Below, in pieces: positions 1 to 8,782 of a stretch of 64,000 nt of DNA. The DNA lies in the NCBI GenBank assembly GCA_017993775.1, contig JAGOMA010000015.1, positions 61,467-125,466 on the forward strand, read 5' to 3'. This DNA is from Chloroflexota bacterium (GTDB lineage Bacteria > Chloroflexota > Anaerolineae > Promineifilales > Promineifilaceae). The notes below the pieces were generated by a model that saw only the letters and a program-made list of their open reading frames with translations, did no database searches and was not told the origin of the DNA. Position numbers and translations under genes: made by a program. The stretch's first letter is position 1, and the number at the start of each line of letters is the position of its first letter.

Positions 1-1257
1 CCCTTTGTCGGTGCCCAGGCGCACGGCGGCGCGTACGGCCGTGTTCATTCCCGGCGCTGGGCCGCCCGCATTAAAAACGGCTATCCGCAAACGGCGCTTG
101 CCTTCGACCGGCGGGTGGGGCAGCGCCCGTACCAATGTGCGCAGCGTGCGGAAAGATTTCATGAAACTGCGGCCGCGCAGTTCCATCGCTTTTTCGTATT
201 GCCCGGCCGCGACGGCATCGGCGACGGCCTGGGTTACTTGCAGGCATTTGGCCAGCGGGGTGCGCGTGATTTTGTTGCCCTGAATGCCCATGACAAACGG
301 CTCGGTGCCGGGTTCGTCGGCCAGTAATTCTTCGATGGCGCGTACGCCGAGTTGGGTGGCCAGGTTGCGGTCGAAGGCGCTGGGCGCGCCGCCGCGCTGC
401 ACGTGTCCCAGCACGGTGATGCGCGCATCTTCGCCCAGACGTTCTTCCAGAACCTCTTTGACGTATTGGCTGGTGATGGGGCTGCCGTGCCGGTCCTGGG
501 CGCCTTCGGCGACGATGACGATGCTGTCGCGACGGCCGTTTTCCCGTCCTTTCGACAGCACTTCACACATTTTGGCTTCCCAATTGTCCAGATTTGGCGG
601 CGCTTCGGGGATCAGCACCCAGTCTGCGCCGGTGGCCAGCGCCGACATCAGAGCCAGATACCCGCAACGCCGCCCCATGACCTCGATCACAAAGCTGCGT
701 TGATGGCTGGCCGCTGTGCTGGTGATGGCGTCTACCGCTTCCACAATGCGATGCAGCGCCGTATCTGCGCCGGTGGTCATGTCGGAGCCATACATGTCGT
801 TGTCGATGGAGCCGATGATGCCGGCGATAGCCAATTGGGGGTGGGCTGCGGCCGTTTCCGGGCTGATGACGCCGGTTTGCAGCAGTTCGTCTATCAGGCT
901 GGGCCACTCCTGGTACAGCTTAAAGGCGCCGGTCAGGCTGCCATCGCCGCCGATGCACACCAGTTTGTCGATGCCATTGGCGAGTAAGTTGGCGACGGCG
1001 CGCAGACGGCCGGGTCGTTCGCGAAATTCCAGACAACGGGCCGAGCCGATGATGGTGCCGCCTTGCTGCAAAATACCGCCGACTTCGTTCCAGCTTAACG
1101 GCCGTATATTTCGGCCGCCATCGACCATGCCCTGGTAGCCCTCATAAATTGCATATGCTTCTGCCCCGCGGTCCAGGGCTGTTCGTACTACGGCACGCAC
1201 GGCGGCGTTCATGCCTTGTGCATCGCCGCCGCTCGTGAAAACGCCTATTCGTTTCAT
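1..1257 (-). CDS. pfkA: 6-phosphofructokinase, tandem-domain type (C-terminus beyond window)
   Basis: ATP-dependent 6-phosphofructokinase, phosphorylating fructose 6-phosphate in glycolysis. The 419 visible codons start at an ATG preceded by AAGGAAGA. Seen: the N-terminal GGDAQGMNAAVRA loop, GGDGS (Gly at the position that separates ATP- from PPi-enzymes), the catalytic GSIDND, EVMGRRCGY and GHVQRGGAPSAFDR. After about residue 390 a second domain begins with RIAVFNAGGPAPGMNTAVR. The protein is therefore the long, duplicated form related to eukaryotic PFK and not the ~320-residue bacterial form. The rest of the second domain lies outside the window. Family assignment is secure; ATP as donor is inferred from the two glycine signatures. 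Confidence 0.93.
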   Translation of the reverse strand, partial: MKRIGVFTSGGDAQGMNAAVRAVVRTALDRGAEAYAIYEGYQGMVDGGRNIRPLSWNEVGGILQQGGTIIGSARCLEFRERPGRLRAVANLLANGIDKLVCIGGDGSLTGAFKLYQEWPSLIDELLQTGVISPETAAAHPQLAIAGIIGSIDNDMYGSDMTTGADTALHRIVEAVDAITSTAASHQRSFVIEVMGRRCGYLALMSALATGADWVLIPEAPPNLDNWEAKMCEVLSKGRENGRRDSIVIVAEGAQDRHGSPITSQYVKEVLEERLGEDARITVLGHVQRGGAPSAFDRNLATQLGVRAIEELLADEPGTEPFVMGIQGNKITRTPLAKCLQVTQAVADAVAAGQYEKAMELRGRSFMKSFRTLRTLVRALPHPPVEGKRRLRIAVFNAGGPAPGMNTAVRAAVRLGTDKG

Positions 1258-1661
1258 GTCTTCTTCCTTGTTAATGTTTGCAAATAGCGGCGCTGGCGGC
1301 ATAGAGGAAACGATGCGTACCGTAAATCCCCTCGCCGACGGAGCCGTGACAAATGGTAATCTTAAGGTCCTGTAGACCGGTAGAAAACGGTGGGAATTTG
1401 TGGTAGGAAAAAGCAGGAACCGTTTTAAACGGCCTACCCTCAATACTACTATTTTCGGGCTGTTACGCAACTTTTTTGTGCCGGCTCACGGCGAAGGATA
1501 GGAAGATTGCCTGACTGTGAAGCTGTTTGGGTTTTGTCGGGGGATGTAAGGGCGTGGGGGCGTGATGCGTGATGGTTTCTGGGTTACGCATCACGCATCA
1601 CGCCTCACGTTATATGTTGGGAATAGTTCTTGAATGACCAGTGGGCCGGAAGGGGAAAGGT
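1258..1661. other. Intergenic region upstream of pfkA
   Basis: About 400 bases without a convincing gene. It holds the 5' region of the minus-strand pfkA, one ACGGCCGT-free inverted motif near 1417-1437 (CCGTTTTAAACGG flanked by GGTAGG and CCTACC) that could be an operator, and the long inverted repeat at 1561-1602 described separately. No promoter with good -35 and -10 boxes was recognised. Confidence 0.5.
1561..1602. repeat. 14-bp-arm inverted repeat (terminator-like hairpin)
   Basis: CGTGATGCGTGATG at 1561-1574 is the exact reverse complement of CATCACGCATCACG at 1589-1602, with a 14-base loop. Each arm also contains the direct repeat GTGATGC/GTGATG. It lies 60 bases past the stop of the SH3 lipoprotein gene, so a transcription-stopping role is possible, but no T-run follows on either strand. 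Confidence 0.6.
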
Positions 1662-2165
1662 CTAGTTACGGCCGTTTCCCCCCGCAGGCACGGCCGTTGG
1701 CGCAGGCACATCGGGTACATTTTCCGCGCCGGTGGCCGCTGAATACTGCGGCCCGCCGGAAACCCAACAAGATGTCCCGTCGGCCAGCGGCGGGCACTGG
1801 ATGCGCCACCAGCCGGTGGCCGCATGTCGCCCGATGATGACGGCCGTATCCCCTTTGGATAAGAAACCAACCCGCGTAAATTGCACGCCGGGGCCGCTGC
1901 GGATGTTTAAATCGACCAACATGCGCACGGTCGGCGCGCCGTTGGGGTTGGCCGGGGCAACGGCCGTGCCCGTTGCCGGCGCGCCTTGTCCTGGCAGTGT
2001 TACGGTTGGCGCGATATTTAGCCCGGATGGCGTGGGGAGAACGGCCGTGCCTCCCGGCGGCGGCAGCAGCAACCCCGGTTTTGGCTCTCCCGCAAACGCG
2101 TTACAGGCCAACGAAACCAATACCAGCAAACCTACCAATACCCCTATCGTCCTATGACGCTGCAT
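1662..2165 (-). CDS. Secreted lipoprotein with bacterial SH3 domain
   Basis: A 167-residue predicted lipoprotein. The start at 2165 was chosen over a longer reading because GGAGGG sits 4 bases before it and the protein then begins with a signal peptide ending in a lipobox-like SLAC. A proline/threonine-rich linker follows. The last ~85 residues carry an SH3b pattern (LNIRSGPG, then a glycine- and valine-rich stretch, ending GWWRIQCP and CWVSGG). SH3b domains bind peptidoglycan or other cell-wall ligands; the ligand here is unknown. It reads divergently from the UbiD-like gene and is followed by an inverted repeat. Confidence 0.75.
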   Translation of the reverse strand: MQRHRTIGVLVGLLVLVSLACNAFAGEPKPGLLLPPPGGTAVLPTPSGLNIAPTVTLPGQGAPATGTAVAPANPNGAPTVRMLVDLNIRSGPGVQFTRVGFLSKGDTAVIIGRHAATGWWRIQCPPLADGTSCWVSGGPQYSAATGAENVPDVPAPTAVPAGGNGRN

Positions 2166-2255
2166 AAACCCTCCAAATTCTCCGTTGGGATTCGTCGCTA
2201 ATGGACAAATGCGCAAACGACGGTAACAGTTTAAAATAGAATCGTGTCTATAGCC

Positions 2256-2313
2256 GCCCTAAGGGTTTGCTCTTGAGGAGTTAGACCTTTTAGAACTTAA
2301 ACCCTTGGGGTCT
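2256..2313 (-). repeat. Dispersed ~60-bp hairpin repeat, family 1 (inverted copy)
   Basis: Arms GCCCTAAGGGTTT and AAACCCTTGGGGTCT are nearly complementary and enclose a spacer containing CTCTTGAGGAG, which matches the spacer of the other copies read on the opposite strand. It lies in the divergent region between the SH3 lipoprotein and the UbiD-like gene, so here it cannot be a simple 3' terminator. Confidence 0.7.
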
Positions 2314-2383
2314 TTCCAGAATGATACCTGATTGACAAGCCTACGCGATACGGCCGTTTTGCGGCCATCGAGAGAAAATCAAC

Positions 2384-3700
2384 ATGAGTTTCCGCACTTT
2401 TTTAGATCAGGCTGCTCACAGCGGCGACCTTATCACCATCGACAAACCCATCAACACCACCTTTGAATTGGCCAACGTCGCCCATGCCTTGGAAGGACGG
2501 CCCGTTCTGTTCAACCACCCGGATGGTTATCGGGGCTGGCGTGTGTGCGCCGGACCTTGCTCCGACCGCCGCTACTTTGCCATGAGTTTGGGCGTTCCCT
2601 TGAACCAACTCACCCATCACCTGGCCCAGGCGTTAGAAAACCCTGTGCCCCCGCCGATGGTCGAATCGGCCCCTTGCCAGGAAGTTATCGTGGAAGCTGT
2701 TACCCTTGACGAGCTGCCGATTTTGCTGCACCTGCCGCAAGACGCCGGGCATTACATCGCCAGCGCGGTGGTTATAACCAAAGACCCGGAGTTGGGGCGT
2801 AATATGTGTTATCACCGGCTGCTGCGTCTGGATGAGAAGCATTTTGCCGCGCGCATTGTGGAACGGCGCGGCACGCACACGGCGATGAGCAAAACAACCG
2901 GCGATTTGCCGGTGGCCATTTGCATTGGCGTTTCTCTGGCGACGCATCTGGCGGCTTCGATGTCGCCGCCGCCGGGCGTGGATGAACTGTCTGTAGCCCA
3001 CGCGCTGGCCCCGACGCCGCTGGTGAAGTGCCTGACTAGCGACCTGGAAGTGCCGGCCGATGCGGAAATTGTGCTGGAAGGACGCATTACCCACCGGCGC
3101 GTGAGCGAAGGGCCGTTTATGGACCTGACGGAGACGATGGATATTGTGCGCGAGCAGCCAGTGATTGAAATTGACGTGATGACCCATCGCCGGGAGCCGA
3201 TTTTTCATGCGCTGCTGCCGGGCGGATTGGAGCACAAGTTGTTGATGGGCATGCCCCGCGAACCAACTATTTTTAATGAGGTGAATAAGGTGACGCGCTG
3301 CACCGGGGCGGTGATTACGCCGGGTGGCGCGTCGTGGCTGCACGCGGTGGTGCAAATTGAGAAGCAGGGGCCGGATGACGGCCGTTTAGCCATCGCCGCC
3401 GCTTTTCGTGGACATGGTTCGCTCAAGCACGTCTGGGTGGTAGACACCGATGTGGACATCTATGATCCGATGCAGGTAGAATGGGCTGTAGCCACCCGCT
3501 TCCAGGCCGACAAGGACCTCATTGTCCTGGCAGATCAGCCGGGCAGTTCGTTGGACCCTTCCGGGCAGCATGTGCCGGGGCAAAAAAGCCTGACGGCCAA
3601 GATGGGGCTGGACTGCACAATTCCCTGGGGAGCCGATAAAGGCAAGTATGTACGCGGGGAATACGGCCGTGTCAATCTGCAAGAGTATGTTAATTTATAA
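2384..3700 (+). CDS. UbiD-family prenylated-FMN-dependent decarboxylase
   Basis: A 438-residue member of the UbiD family, reversible (de)carboxylases that use prenylated FMN made by UbiX. Seen: an N-terminal region with ALEGRPVLFNHPDG, a metal/prFMN-binding GRNMCYHRLLRLD segment near residue 145, and the conserved SEGPFMDLTE near residue 240, whose acidic residues are catalytic in the family. The C-terminus has the usual VDTDVDIYDPMQVEWA segment. The substrate cannot be read from sequence. An aconitase X gene lies 3.3 kb downstream on the same strand, and in archaea that pair converts mevalonate 5-phosphate via anhydromevalonate phosphate. No UbiX is seen. The start has only a weak GAGA ribosome site. 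Confidence 0.88.
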   Translation: MSFRTFLDQAAHSGDLITIDKPINTTFELANVAHALEGRPVLFNHPDGYRGWRVCAGPCSDRRYFAMSLGVPLNQLTHHLAQALENPVPPPMVESAPCQEVIVEAVTLDELPILLHLPQDAGHYIASAVVITKDPELGRNMCYHRLLRLDEKHFAARIVERRGTHTAMSKTTGDLPVAICIGVSLATHLAASMSPPPGVDELSVAHALAPTPLVKCLTSDLEVPADAEIVLEGRITHRRVSEGPFMDLTETMDIVREQPVIEIDVMTHRREPIFHALLPGGLEHKLLMGMPREPTIFNEVNKVTRCTGAVITPGGASWLHAVVQIEKQGPDDGRLAIAAAFRGHGSLKHVWVVDTDVDIYDPMQVEWAVATRFQADKDLIVLADQPGSSLDPSGQHVPGQKSLTAKMGLDCTIPWGADKGKYVRGEYGRVNLQEYVNL

Positions 3701-3748
3701 CCAAAAGATACTCACCTTTCTAGCCATCAACTATCAGAAATAAACCAC

Positions 3749-5374
3749 ATGCAATTACTACAACTGTTTGCCCAAGAAAGTGAATTGATCCGTCAGGAGA
3801 TAGGGCTGGTTTTTTTGCTCGCCATTGCGGCGTTGGTCGCCATTATCATCCGGCGTTTCCGGTTTCCCTACACCGTCGCTCTGGTATTGGTTGGGCTGGC
3901 GCTCTCCTTTGTGCCCAACTTCCTGCCCTTCCACGTCAGCAGCGACATTATTCTGGCCCTGCTTGTGCCGCCGCTCCTTTTTGAAGCCACGCTGCACATC
4001 AAATGGAAAAACCTGCGCGACGATTTTGTCATCATCACCATCATGGCCGTCGGTGGAACGTTGATCGGTACCTTGATTGTGGGAGAAATCATCACCTGGG
4101 TGCTAAACATTCCGGTCCTGGCGGCTTTTGCCTTTGGCGCGCTCATCTCAGCGACTGACCCGGTGGCGGTTATTTCCTTTTTCCGCAGCCTGGGCGTGAG
4201 CAAGCGGCTGGCAATTTTGGTGGAAGGCGAAAGTTTGTTCAACGACGGCGCGGCCATCGTCATCTTTAATTTGATGATTGGTCTGGCCATTACCGGCGCT
4301 CAGAGTTTCAGCCTGACGAACACGATCATTGAATTTTTGCGGGTTTCCCTTGGCGGGGTCGCCGTTGGGTTGACGTTGGGTTACGTGGTTTCATACATCA
4401 TCCTCAAAAACGTCGACGACCACCTGATTGAAACGACGACCACGGTGGCGCTGGCTTTTGGCGCGTACGTTATTGCAGAGGAGCTGCACGTGAGTGGTAT
4501 TTTGGCCGTGGTTGCCGCCGGGCTAATTGTGGGCAATATCGGCATGCAGAACACGTCGCCGACGACGCGCCTGACGCTGGACAATTTTTGGGAATTTTCG
4601 GCCTTTGTGGTGAACTCGCTGGTTTTTTTGTTGATCGGCCTGGAAATTCAAATTACGCAGATGCGGCCGTATCTGGTTCCGATTATTGTGGCGGTGGCAG
4701 CCGTGTTGCTAAGCCGGGTGTTCATTGCTTATGGGTTTACGGCCGTTCACAACAAACTTACCCCCCAAACCCGCGACATCTCCAGGCCTTTCCAGCACGT
4801 CATCTACTGGGGTGGCCTGCGCGGCGCCATCAGTTTAGCCCTGGCCCTCACCCTAACCGGCAATGTCTTTGGCCGCGATCTTTCTAATGAGATTCGTGTG
4901 ATGACTTTTGGCGTGGTACTCTTTACCTTGTTGGTACAGGGCATCACCATCGAAAAACTTATCAAGCGATTAGGCCTGGCTGTGAAACCCGCCCACTGGA
5001 TCCAGCAGCAGCAGCTTCAGGCTCATATCTACGCCAAACGAGCCGGCAAACGAGAATTGGATCGCCTCCACGATGTGGATATTCTTTTCCCGGAAATTTG
5101 GGAAGCCATGAGCAATATCTATGACGAAGAAATCCTCAGCGCCAAAAATGCTCTGAGTGAACACCTGCAAGATTATCCGGAACTGGAACAAGATATGTTT
5201 TTACAGGCCCGCGAAGATGTGCTCAAAGCCGAACGCGCGGCGCTCAGCGTGGCGGCCCGCCAGGGGTTCATTTCTGATGATTTGCTGCAAGATTTGGGCA
5301 AAGAAACAGATAACCATCTGGCTGCCCTGGAAATAATCAAGCGCAGCCGCAGCCTGAAAGATGAAAAAGAGTAA
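3749..5374 (+). CDS. CPA1-family Na+/H+ antiporter
   Basis: A 541-residue membrane antiporter exchanging Na+ or K+ for protons. About 12 hydrophobic segments fill the first 420 residues. The CPA1 (NhaP/NHE) hallmarks are present: VPPLLFEA near residue 72, DPVAVISFFRSLGVSKRL near 136 and EGESLFNDGAAIVIF near 160, whose Asn-Asp pair is in the ion-binding site. WGGLRGAISLALAL follows near residue 350. A ~120-residue hydrophilic, charged C-terminal tail is probably a cytoplasmic regulatory region. It is followed by a universal stress protein and an MscS channel on the same strand, suggesting an ion and osmotic stress unit. Confidence 0.92.
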   Translation: MQLLQLFAQESELIRQEIGLVFLLAIAALVAIIIRRFRFPYTVALVLVGLALSFVPNFLPFHVSSDIILALLVPPLLFEATLHIKWKNLRDDFVIITIMAVGGTLIGTLIVGEIITWVLNIPVLAAFAFGALISATDPVAVISFFRSLGVSKRLAILVEGESLFNDGAAIVIFNLMIGLAITGAQSFSLTNTIIEFLRVSLGGVAVGLTLGYVVSYIILKNVDDHLIETTTTVALAFGAYVIAEELHVSGILAVVAAGLIVGNIGMQNTSPTTRLTLDNFWEFSAFVVNSLVFLLIGLEIQITQMRPYLVPIIVAVAAVLLSRVFIAYGFTAVHNKLTPQTRDISRPFQHVIYWGGLRGAISLALALTLTGNVFGRDLSNEIRVMTFGVVLFTLLVQGITIEKLIKRLGLAVKPAHWIQQQQLQAHIYAKRAGKRELDRLHDVDILFPEIWEAMSNIYDEEILSAKNALSEHLQDYPELEQDMFLQAREDVLKAERAALSVAARQGFISDDLLQDLGKETDNHLAALEIIKRSRSLKDEKE

Positions 5375-5505
5375 CATCCATACAGACCCAAGCAGTTTGC
5401 TTTGCCCCTGAGCAGCGAGTGCCTGCTGGGGCGCAATACACTCAGGACCTTTCTGTTAGGGGGCCTGCATAGGTCTACAAAAACACCATGAACCATTCAG
5501 GAAAC

Positions 5506-5979
5506 ATGCTCATGAAATGTATTGTATGTGCCACAAGAGGCGGCGAAGGCAGCCGCGCCGCCCAGATGGCGGCAATTCGCCAGGCGCGGCGCACCGGAAA
5601 GCCGCTGGTTTTTTTGTATGTTACCGACCCTTACAGCATGGGCGACATAGACGAACTACTGCTGCCCGCGCTGCGCGCCGAATTGAACTGGCTGGGACGC
5701 ACTTTGCTGCAGGTCGCCAAACAACGCGCCGAATCGGCCGGGCTTTTGTCGCATGTGGAAATCCGCGAGGGGCGTGTCCAGGAGGAAATCGGCCATTTTT
5801 TACGCGCTTCGAATGCGGAACTGCTTGTTTTGGGCGCGCCGCGTGGCGCAACGGCTAACATCTTTGGCGATGATGCGGTGGAGCAGTTTGCTCAGGCGAT
5901 CCAAAGTGAGACGGGCATCGGAGTAATGGTGGTTCGCCCGGAATTACATGAAGACATTGGTTTTGGTAAGGATAAATAG
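5506..5979 (+). CDS. Universal stress protein (UspA family)
   Basis: A 157-residue single Usp domain. It opens with the usual strand MKCIVCATRGGEGSRAAQMAA, continues with VFLYVTDPYS, and ends with ELLVLGAPRGATANIFGDDAVEQFAQ and VMVVRPE. The C-terminal glycine loop is shorter than the ATP-binding GxxGx9GS pattern, so nucleotide binding is uncertain. I prefer the ATG at 5506, which has AGGAA just upstream, over the one at 5488, which has no ribosome site. It sits between an antiporter and a mechanosensitive channel. Confidence 0.85.
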   Translation: MLMKCIVCATRGGEGSRAAQMAAIRQARRTGKPLVFLYVTDPYSMGDIDELLLPALRAELNWLGRTLLQVAKQRAESAGLLSHVEIREGRVQEEIGHFLRASNAELLVLGAPRGATANIFGDDAVEQFAQAIQSETGIGVMVVRPELHEDIGFGKDK

Positions 5980-5988
5980 CAGGCGTCT

Positions 5989-6957
5989 ATGTTCGAAAGT
6001 TTACAAACATTTCTACAGGCCCAATTCCAGGTCAGCCCGGAAACGCAAGACAAAATCTTTGCCACGATACTTATTTTCTTGCTAACGATGCTACTGCGAT
6101 GGCTGTCTTTTCGCTACGTTAACCAACGCTTTCATGATTCGACTCGCGCCCTCTACAATTGGCGTAAAGCAGTGGATTACACGGCTTTTATTCTGGGAAT
6201 GATTTTGATTGGGCGCATCTGGCTGGCGGGTATTCAGTCGATGCTGACGTACCTGGGTATTTTGTCGGCCGGTCTGGCGATTGCCCTGCAAGATATGATT
6301 AGCAATTTGGCCGGCTGGGTGTTTATTGTGACCCGACGGCCGTTTGCCGTTGGCGACCGTCTGGAGGTAGGCGAGTTTTCTGGCGACGTGATCGATATTC
6401 GTCTGTTCGAGTTCAGCATGTTGGAAGTTGGCGGCCGTATCGACGCCGAACAAAGCACCGGCCGTATTTTGCATGTGCCAAACGGCCGTGTCTTCACCGA
6501 CATTCTCGCCAACTACAGCCAGGGCCTCCCCTTCATCTGGAACGAAATCCCCATCCTGGTCACCTATGAAAGCGATTGGGAAAAAGCCAAAGCCATCCTG
6601 ACCGAAGTGATTAACACCTACGCCCCGCAGGTAGACCGGCACCAACTCAAACAACGTCAGGTGAAAGGCATGCGTTTTGTCATCTCCTATACCAACATTG
6701 CACCGGCTGTTTATACTCAAATTGCCAGCAGTGGCGTGCTGTTGACCTTGCGTTATCTGGTGCAGCCGCGCCAACGCCGCGACAGTGAACAGGTGATTCA
6801 CGAGGCCATCTTGCGCGCCTTCCAGCCGTTCGGCGATATCGACTTCGCCTACGAAACACAGCGCGAATATATTCATTATCAGGAAAAGAAACGGCCGTCC
6901 TACGACCCGCCCTCGGCCACCTTCAACCAGGAAGGAAATTCAGAGAGCAGCGATTAG
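5989..6957 (+). CDS. Small-conductance mechanosensitive channel (MscS family)
   Basis: A 322-residue MscS-type channel that opens under membrane tension to release solutes in hypo-osmotic shock. Three hydrophobic segments lie at about 20-40, 60-80 and 83-112. The pore-lining TM3 with SAGLAIALQDMISNLAGWVFI leads into RRPFAVGDRLEVGEFSGDVIDI, the start of the beta domain, followed by HVPNGRVFTDILANYSQG, the usual MscS signature. The gene begins 9 bases after the universal stress protein stop. The tail after residue 290 is hydrophilic and probably disordered. Confidence 0.92.
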   Translation: MFESLQTFLQAQFQVSPETQDKIFATILIFLLTMLLRWLSFRYVNQRFHDSTRALYNWRKAVDYTAFILGMILIGRIWLAGIQSMLTYLGILSAGLAIALQDMISNLAGWVFIVTRRPFAVGDRLEVGEFSGDVIDIRLFEFSMLEVGGRIDAEQSTGRILHVPNGRVFTDILANYSQGLPFIWNEIPILVTYESDWEKAKAILTEVINTYAPQVDRHQLKQRQVKGMRFVISYTNIAPAVYTQIASSGVLLTLRYLVQPRQRRDSEQVIHEAILRAFQPFGDIDFAYETQREYIHYQEKKRPSYDPPSATFNQEGNSESSD

Positions 6958-7016
6958 AGATCGGAGTCTGCCCGGCCGCGCTCTTCACCCTCCAGCCTCT
7001 CTTAAGGAACAAGTGT

Positions 7017-8780
7017 ATGTCTATAATTAATCTGAACGACGACCAACAGGCCATGCTCAACGGCGAGCAAGGGCTGGCCCGGCAAATGGCCATGCGCCTG
7101 CTGTTAGACATGGCCGCCGCCGCCGGAGCCACAGAACTCATCCCGATTCAAAGCGCCCACCTGTCCGGCGTCTCGCCGCTGACCGGCGGGCTGGGTCTGC
7201 GCCAATTTCTGGCCCGCCTGGCCAACCAGGAAGGCCCCGGCGTCGCCGTCGCCACCACGCTCAATTCCGCCGGCTGCGATGAAGCCCAATTCGACGCCAT
7301 GCGCATCACCACACCCGATTTCCTGGCCCACAATCACGAAATCGTCGCCCTATACACCAAACTCGGCGTCCAGCCAACCCAATCCTGCACCCCCTACGAA
7401 TGGGAAGGCGTGGTGACGGAAGGCACAGCCGCCTGGGCCGAATCTAACGCCATTTGTTTTGGCAATTCTTACTGCGGGCTGATAACCAACCGCGAATCTG
7501 GCCTGTCGGCGTTAGCCTGCGCTCTCACCGGCTACACACCCAAATACGGCCTGTTGGCCGAAGGCGCGCGCCGCCCAAACCTGGAAGTCACTGTCACCGC
7601 CCATCTGAGCGACCCCACCGATTTCTCTATTTTGGGCGACTGGATTGGCAAACAACGCCAACCCACCTGGAAGCTGCCGCTTGGTCCCATCCCGTTCATC
7701 AAAGGGCTGCCGGCCGACTTGGACCACGAGCAGCGCAAAGCCCTGACTGCCGCCGCCGCCAATTATGGCTGCCCTTTGTTGTATATTGATGGCCTGAGCG
7801 ATGTTCCAGAAGGTGACTACCAGGACCATTTGGTATTCGACGAGACTGCCTTGCAGCAGCGCTACGCTGACTTGCGTCCCCGAACGCCTGTGTCGCTCAT
7901 CGCCATCGGCTGCCCCCAGGCTTCTGTGGGCGAACTGCGCGCCACGGCCGAACTGCTGCGCGATCAGGCCTTGCCGCCCGACGGGCCGCCTGTCTGGGTC
8001 TTTACTTCCGCCCACAACAAAGCCATCGCCGAAAAAACCGGCCTCGCTAACCTGATCCGGGCCAGCGGCGCGCTGCTGCTGGAAAACACCTGCCCCGAAG
8101 TGGTTCCCTACGATCAAAGCTGGGTCCATCACGTCCTCACAAACTCCATGAAGGCGGAGCATTACATCAAATCCGGTCTGAATGGCATTCCCACCTCGGT
8201 GATGAAATTGGCCGACTGCCTGCAAGTGGCGCAGGGCGTGTGGCAGGCGGAAGAGAGCGCCGAAGGCGGAGTGCGGCATGCGGAACACCGAACGAAAGCT
8301 CCTTCACCCGCTCACCCGCTCGCTGCTACACCCCTACACCCCTACACCGGCTCTTTCACGGCCAACGGCCGTGGCCTACCATCGCAAACCAACTTCACCG
8401 TGCGCGGCGAAGCGTTTGTAACCGATACGCCCATTACCCTGCTGGGATTTGTGAACCGCGAAACAGGCGTTATCGAGGAAGAGGGGCATCCGGCGAACGG
8501 CCGTAGCCTGGCCGGTAAAATTGCCATCTTTCCCAAAGGCAGCGGCTCCACCGTGGCCCCCTACGTACTGCTCGAACTTTTCTATCGGGGCAAAGCGCCC
8601 ATCGCCATTGTCAATACCGATATCGACCAACAAAGCGCGCCCGCCTGCTCGCTGGAAGGCATTCCCTATGCCTACAGCTTCGACGGCGACGTCATTGGCC
8701 GCATCAACAACGGCGACATTGTGGAATTGAAGCGGCAGGGTGAGGCTGTGACCCTGCGGGTATTGGGCAGGGTGACGTAG
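7017..8780 (+). CDS. Aconitase X, large and small (swivel) domains fused
   Basis: A 587-residue aconitase X protein. Residues 1 to about 413 are the catalytic AcnX (DUF521) domain and 445-587 are the small swivel domain (DUF126), including GKIAIFPKGSGSTVAPYVL and a terminal GDIVELKRQG. Cysteines in NSAGCDEAQF and ENTCPEVVPYD are candidates for iron or Fe-S ligands. Characterised relatives are the two-subunit archaeal mevalonate-5-phosphate dehydratase and fused bacterial cis-3-hydroxyproline dehydratases, so the substrate is open. The linker is built from short direct repeats (see findings). The CPA2 gene starts 2 bases after its stop, indicating a shared transcript. Confidence 0.88.
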   Translation: MSIINLNDDQQAMLNGEQGLARQMAMRLLLDMAAAAGATELIPIQSAHLSGVSPLTGGLGLRQFLARLANQEGPGVAVATTLNSAGCDEAQFDAMRITTPDFLAHNHEIVALYTKLGVQPTQSCTPYEWEGVVTEGTAAWAESNAICFGNSYCGLITNRESGLSALACALTGYTPKYGLLAEGARRPNLEVTVTAHLSDPTDFSILGDWIGKQRQPTWKLPLGPIPFIKGLPADLDHEQRKALTAAAANYGCPLLYIDGLSDVPEGDYQDHLVFDETALQQRYADLRPRTPVSLIAIGCPQASVGELRATAELLRDQALPPDGPPVWVFTSAHNKAIAEKTGLANLIRASGALLLENTCPEVVPYDQSWVHHVLTNSMKAEHYIKSGLNGIPTSVMKLADCLQVAQGVWQAEESAEGGVRHAEHRTKAPSPAHPLAATPLHPYTGSFTANGRGLPSQTNFTVRGEAFVTDTPITLLGFVNRETGVIEEEGHPANGRSLAGKIAIFPKGSGSTVAPYVLLELFYRGKAPIAIVNTDIDQQSAPACSLEGIPYAYSFDGDVIGRINNGDIVELKRQGEAVTLRVLGRVT

Positions 8781-8782
8781 TT

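Noticed and set aside
5403..5432. Terminator after the CPA1 antiporter
   Set aside because: GCCCC and GGGGC can pair around an imperfect AGCAG/CTGCT stem but there is no T-run, and the following genes are probably co-transcribed.
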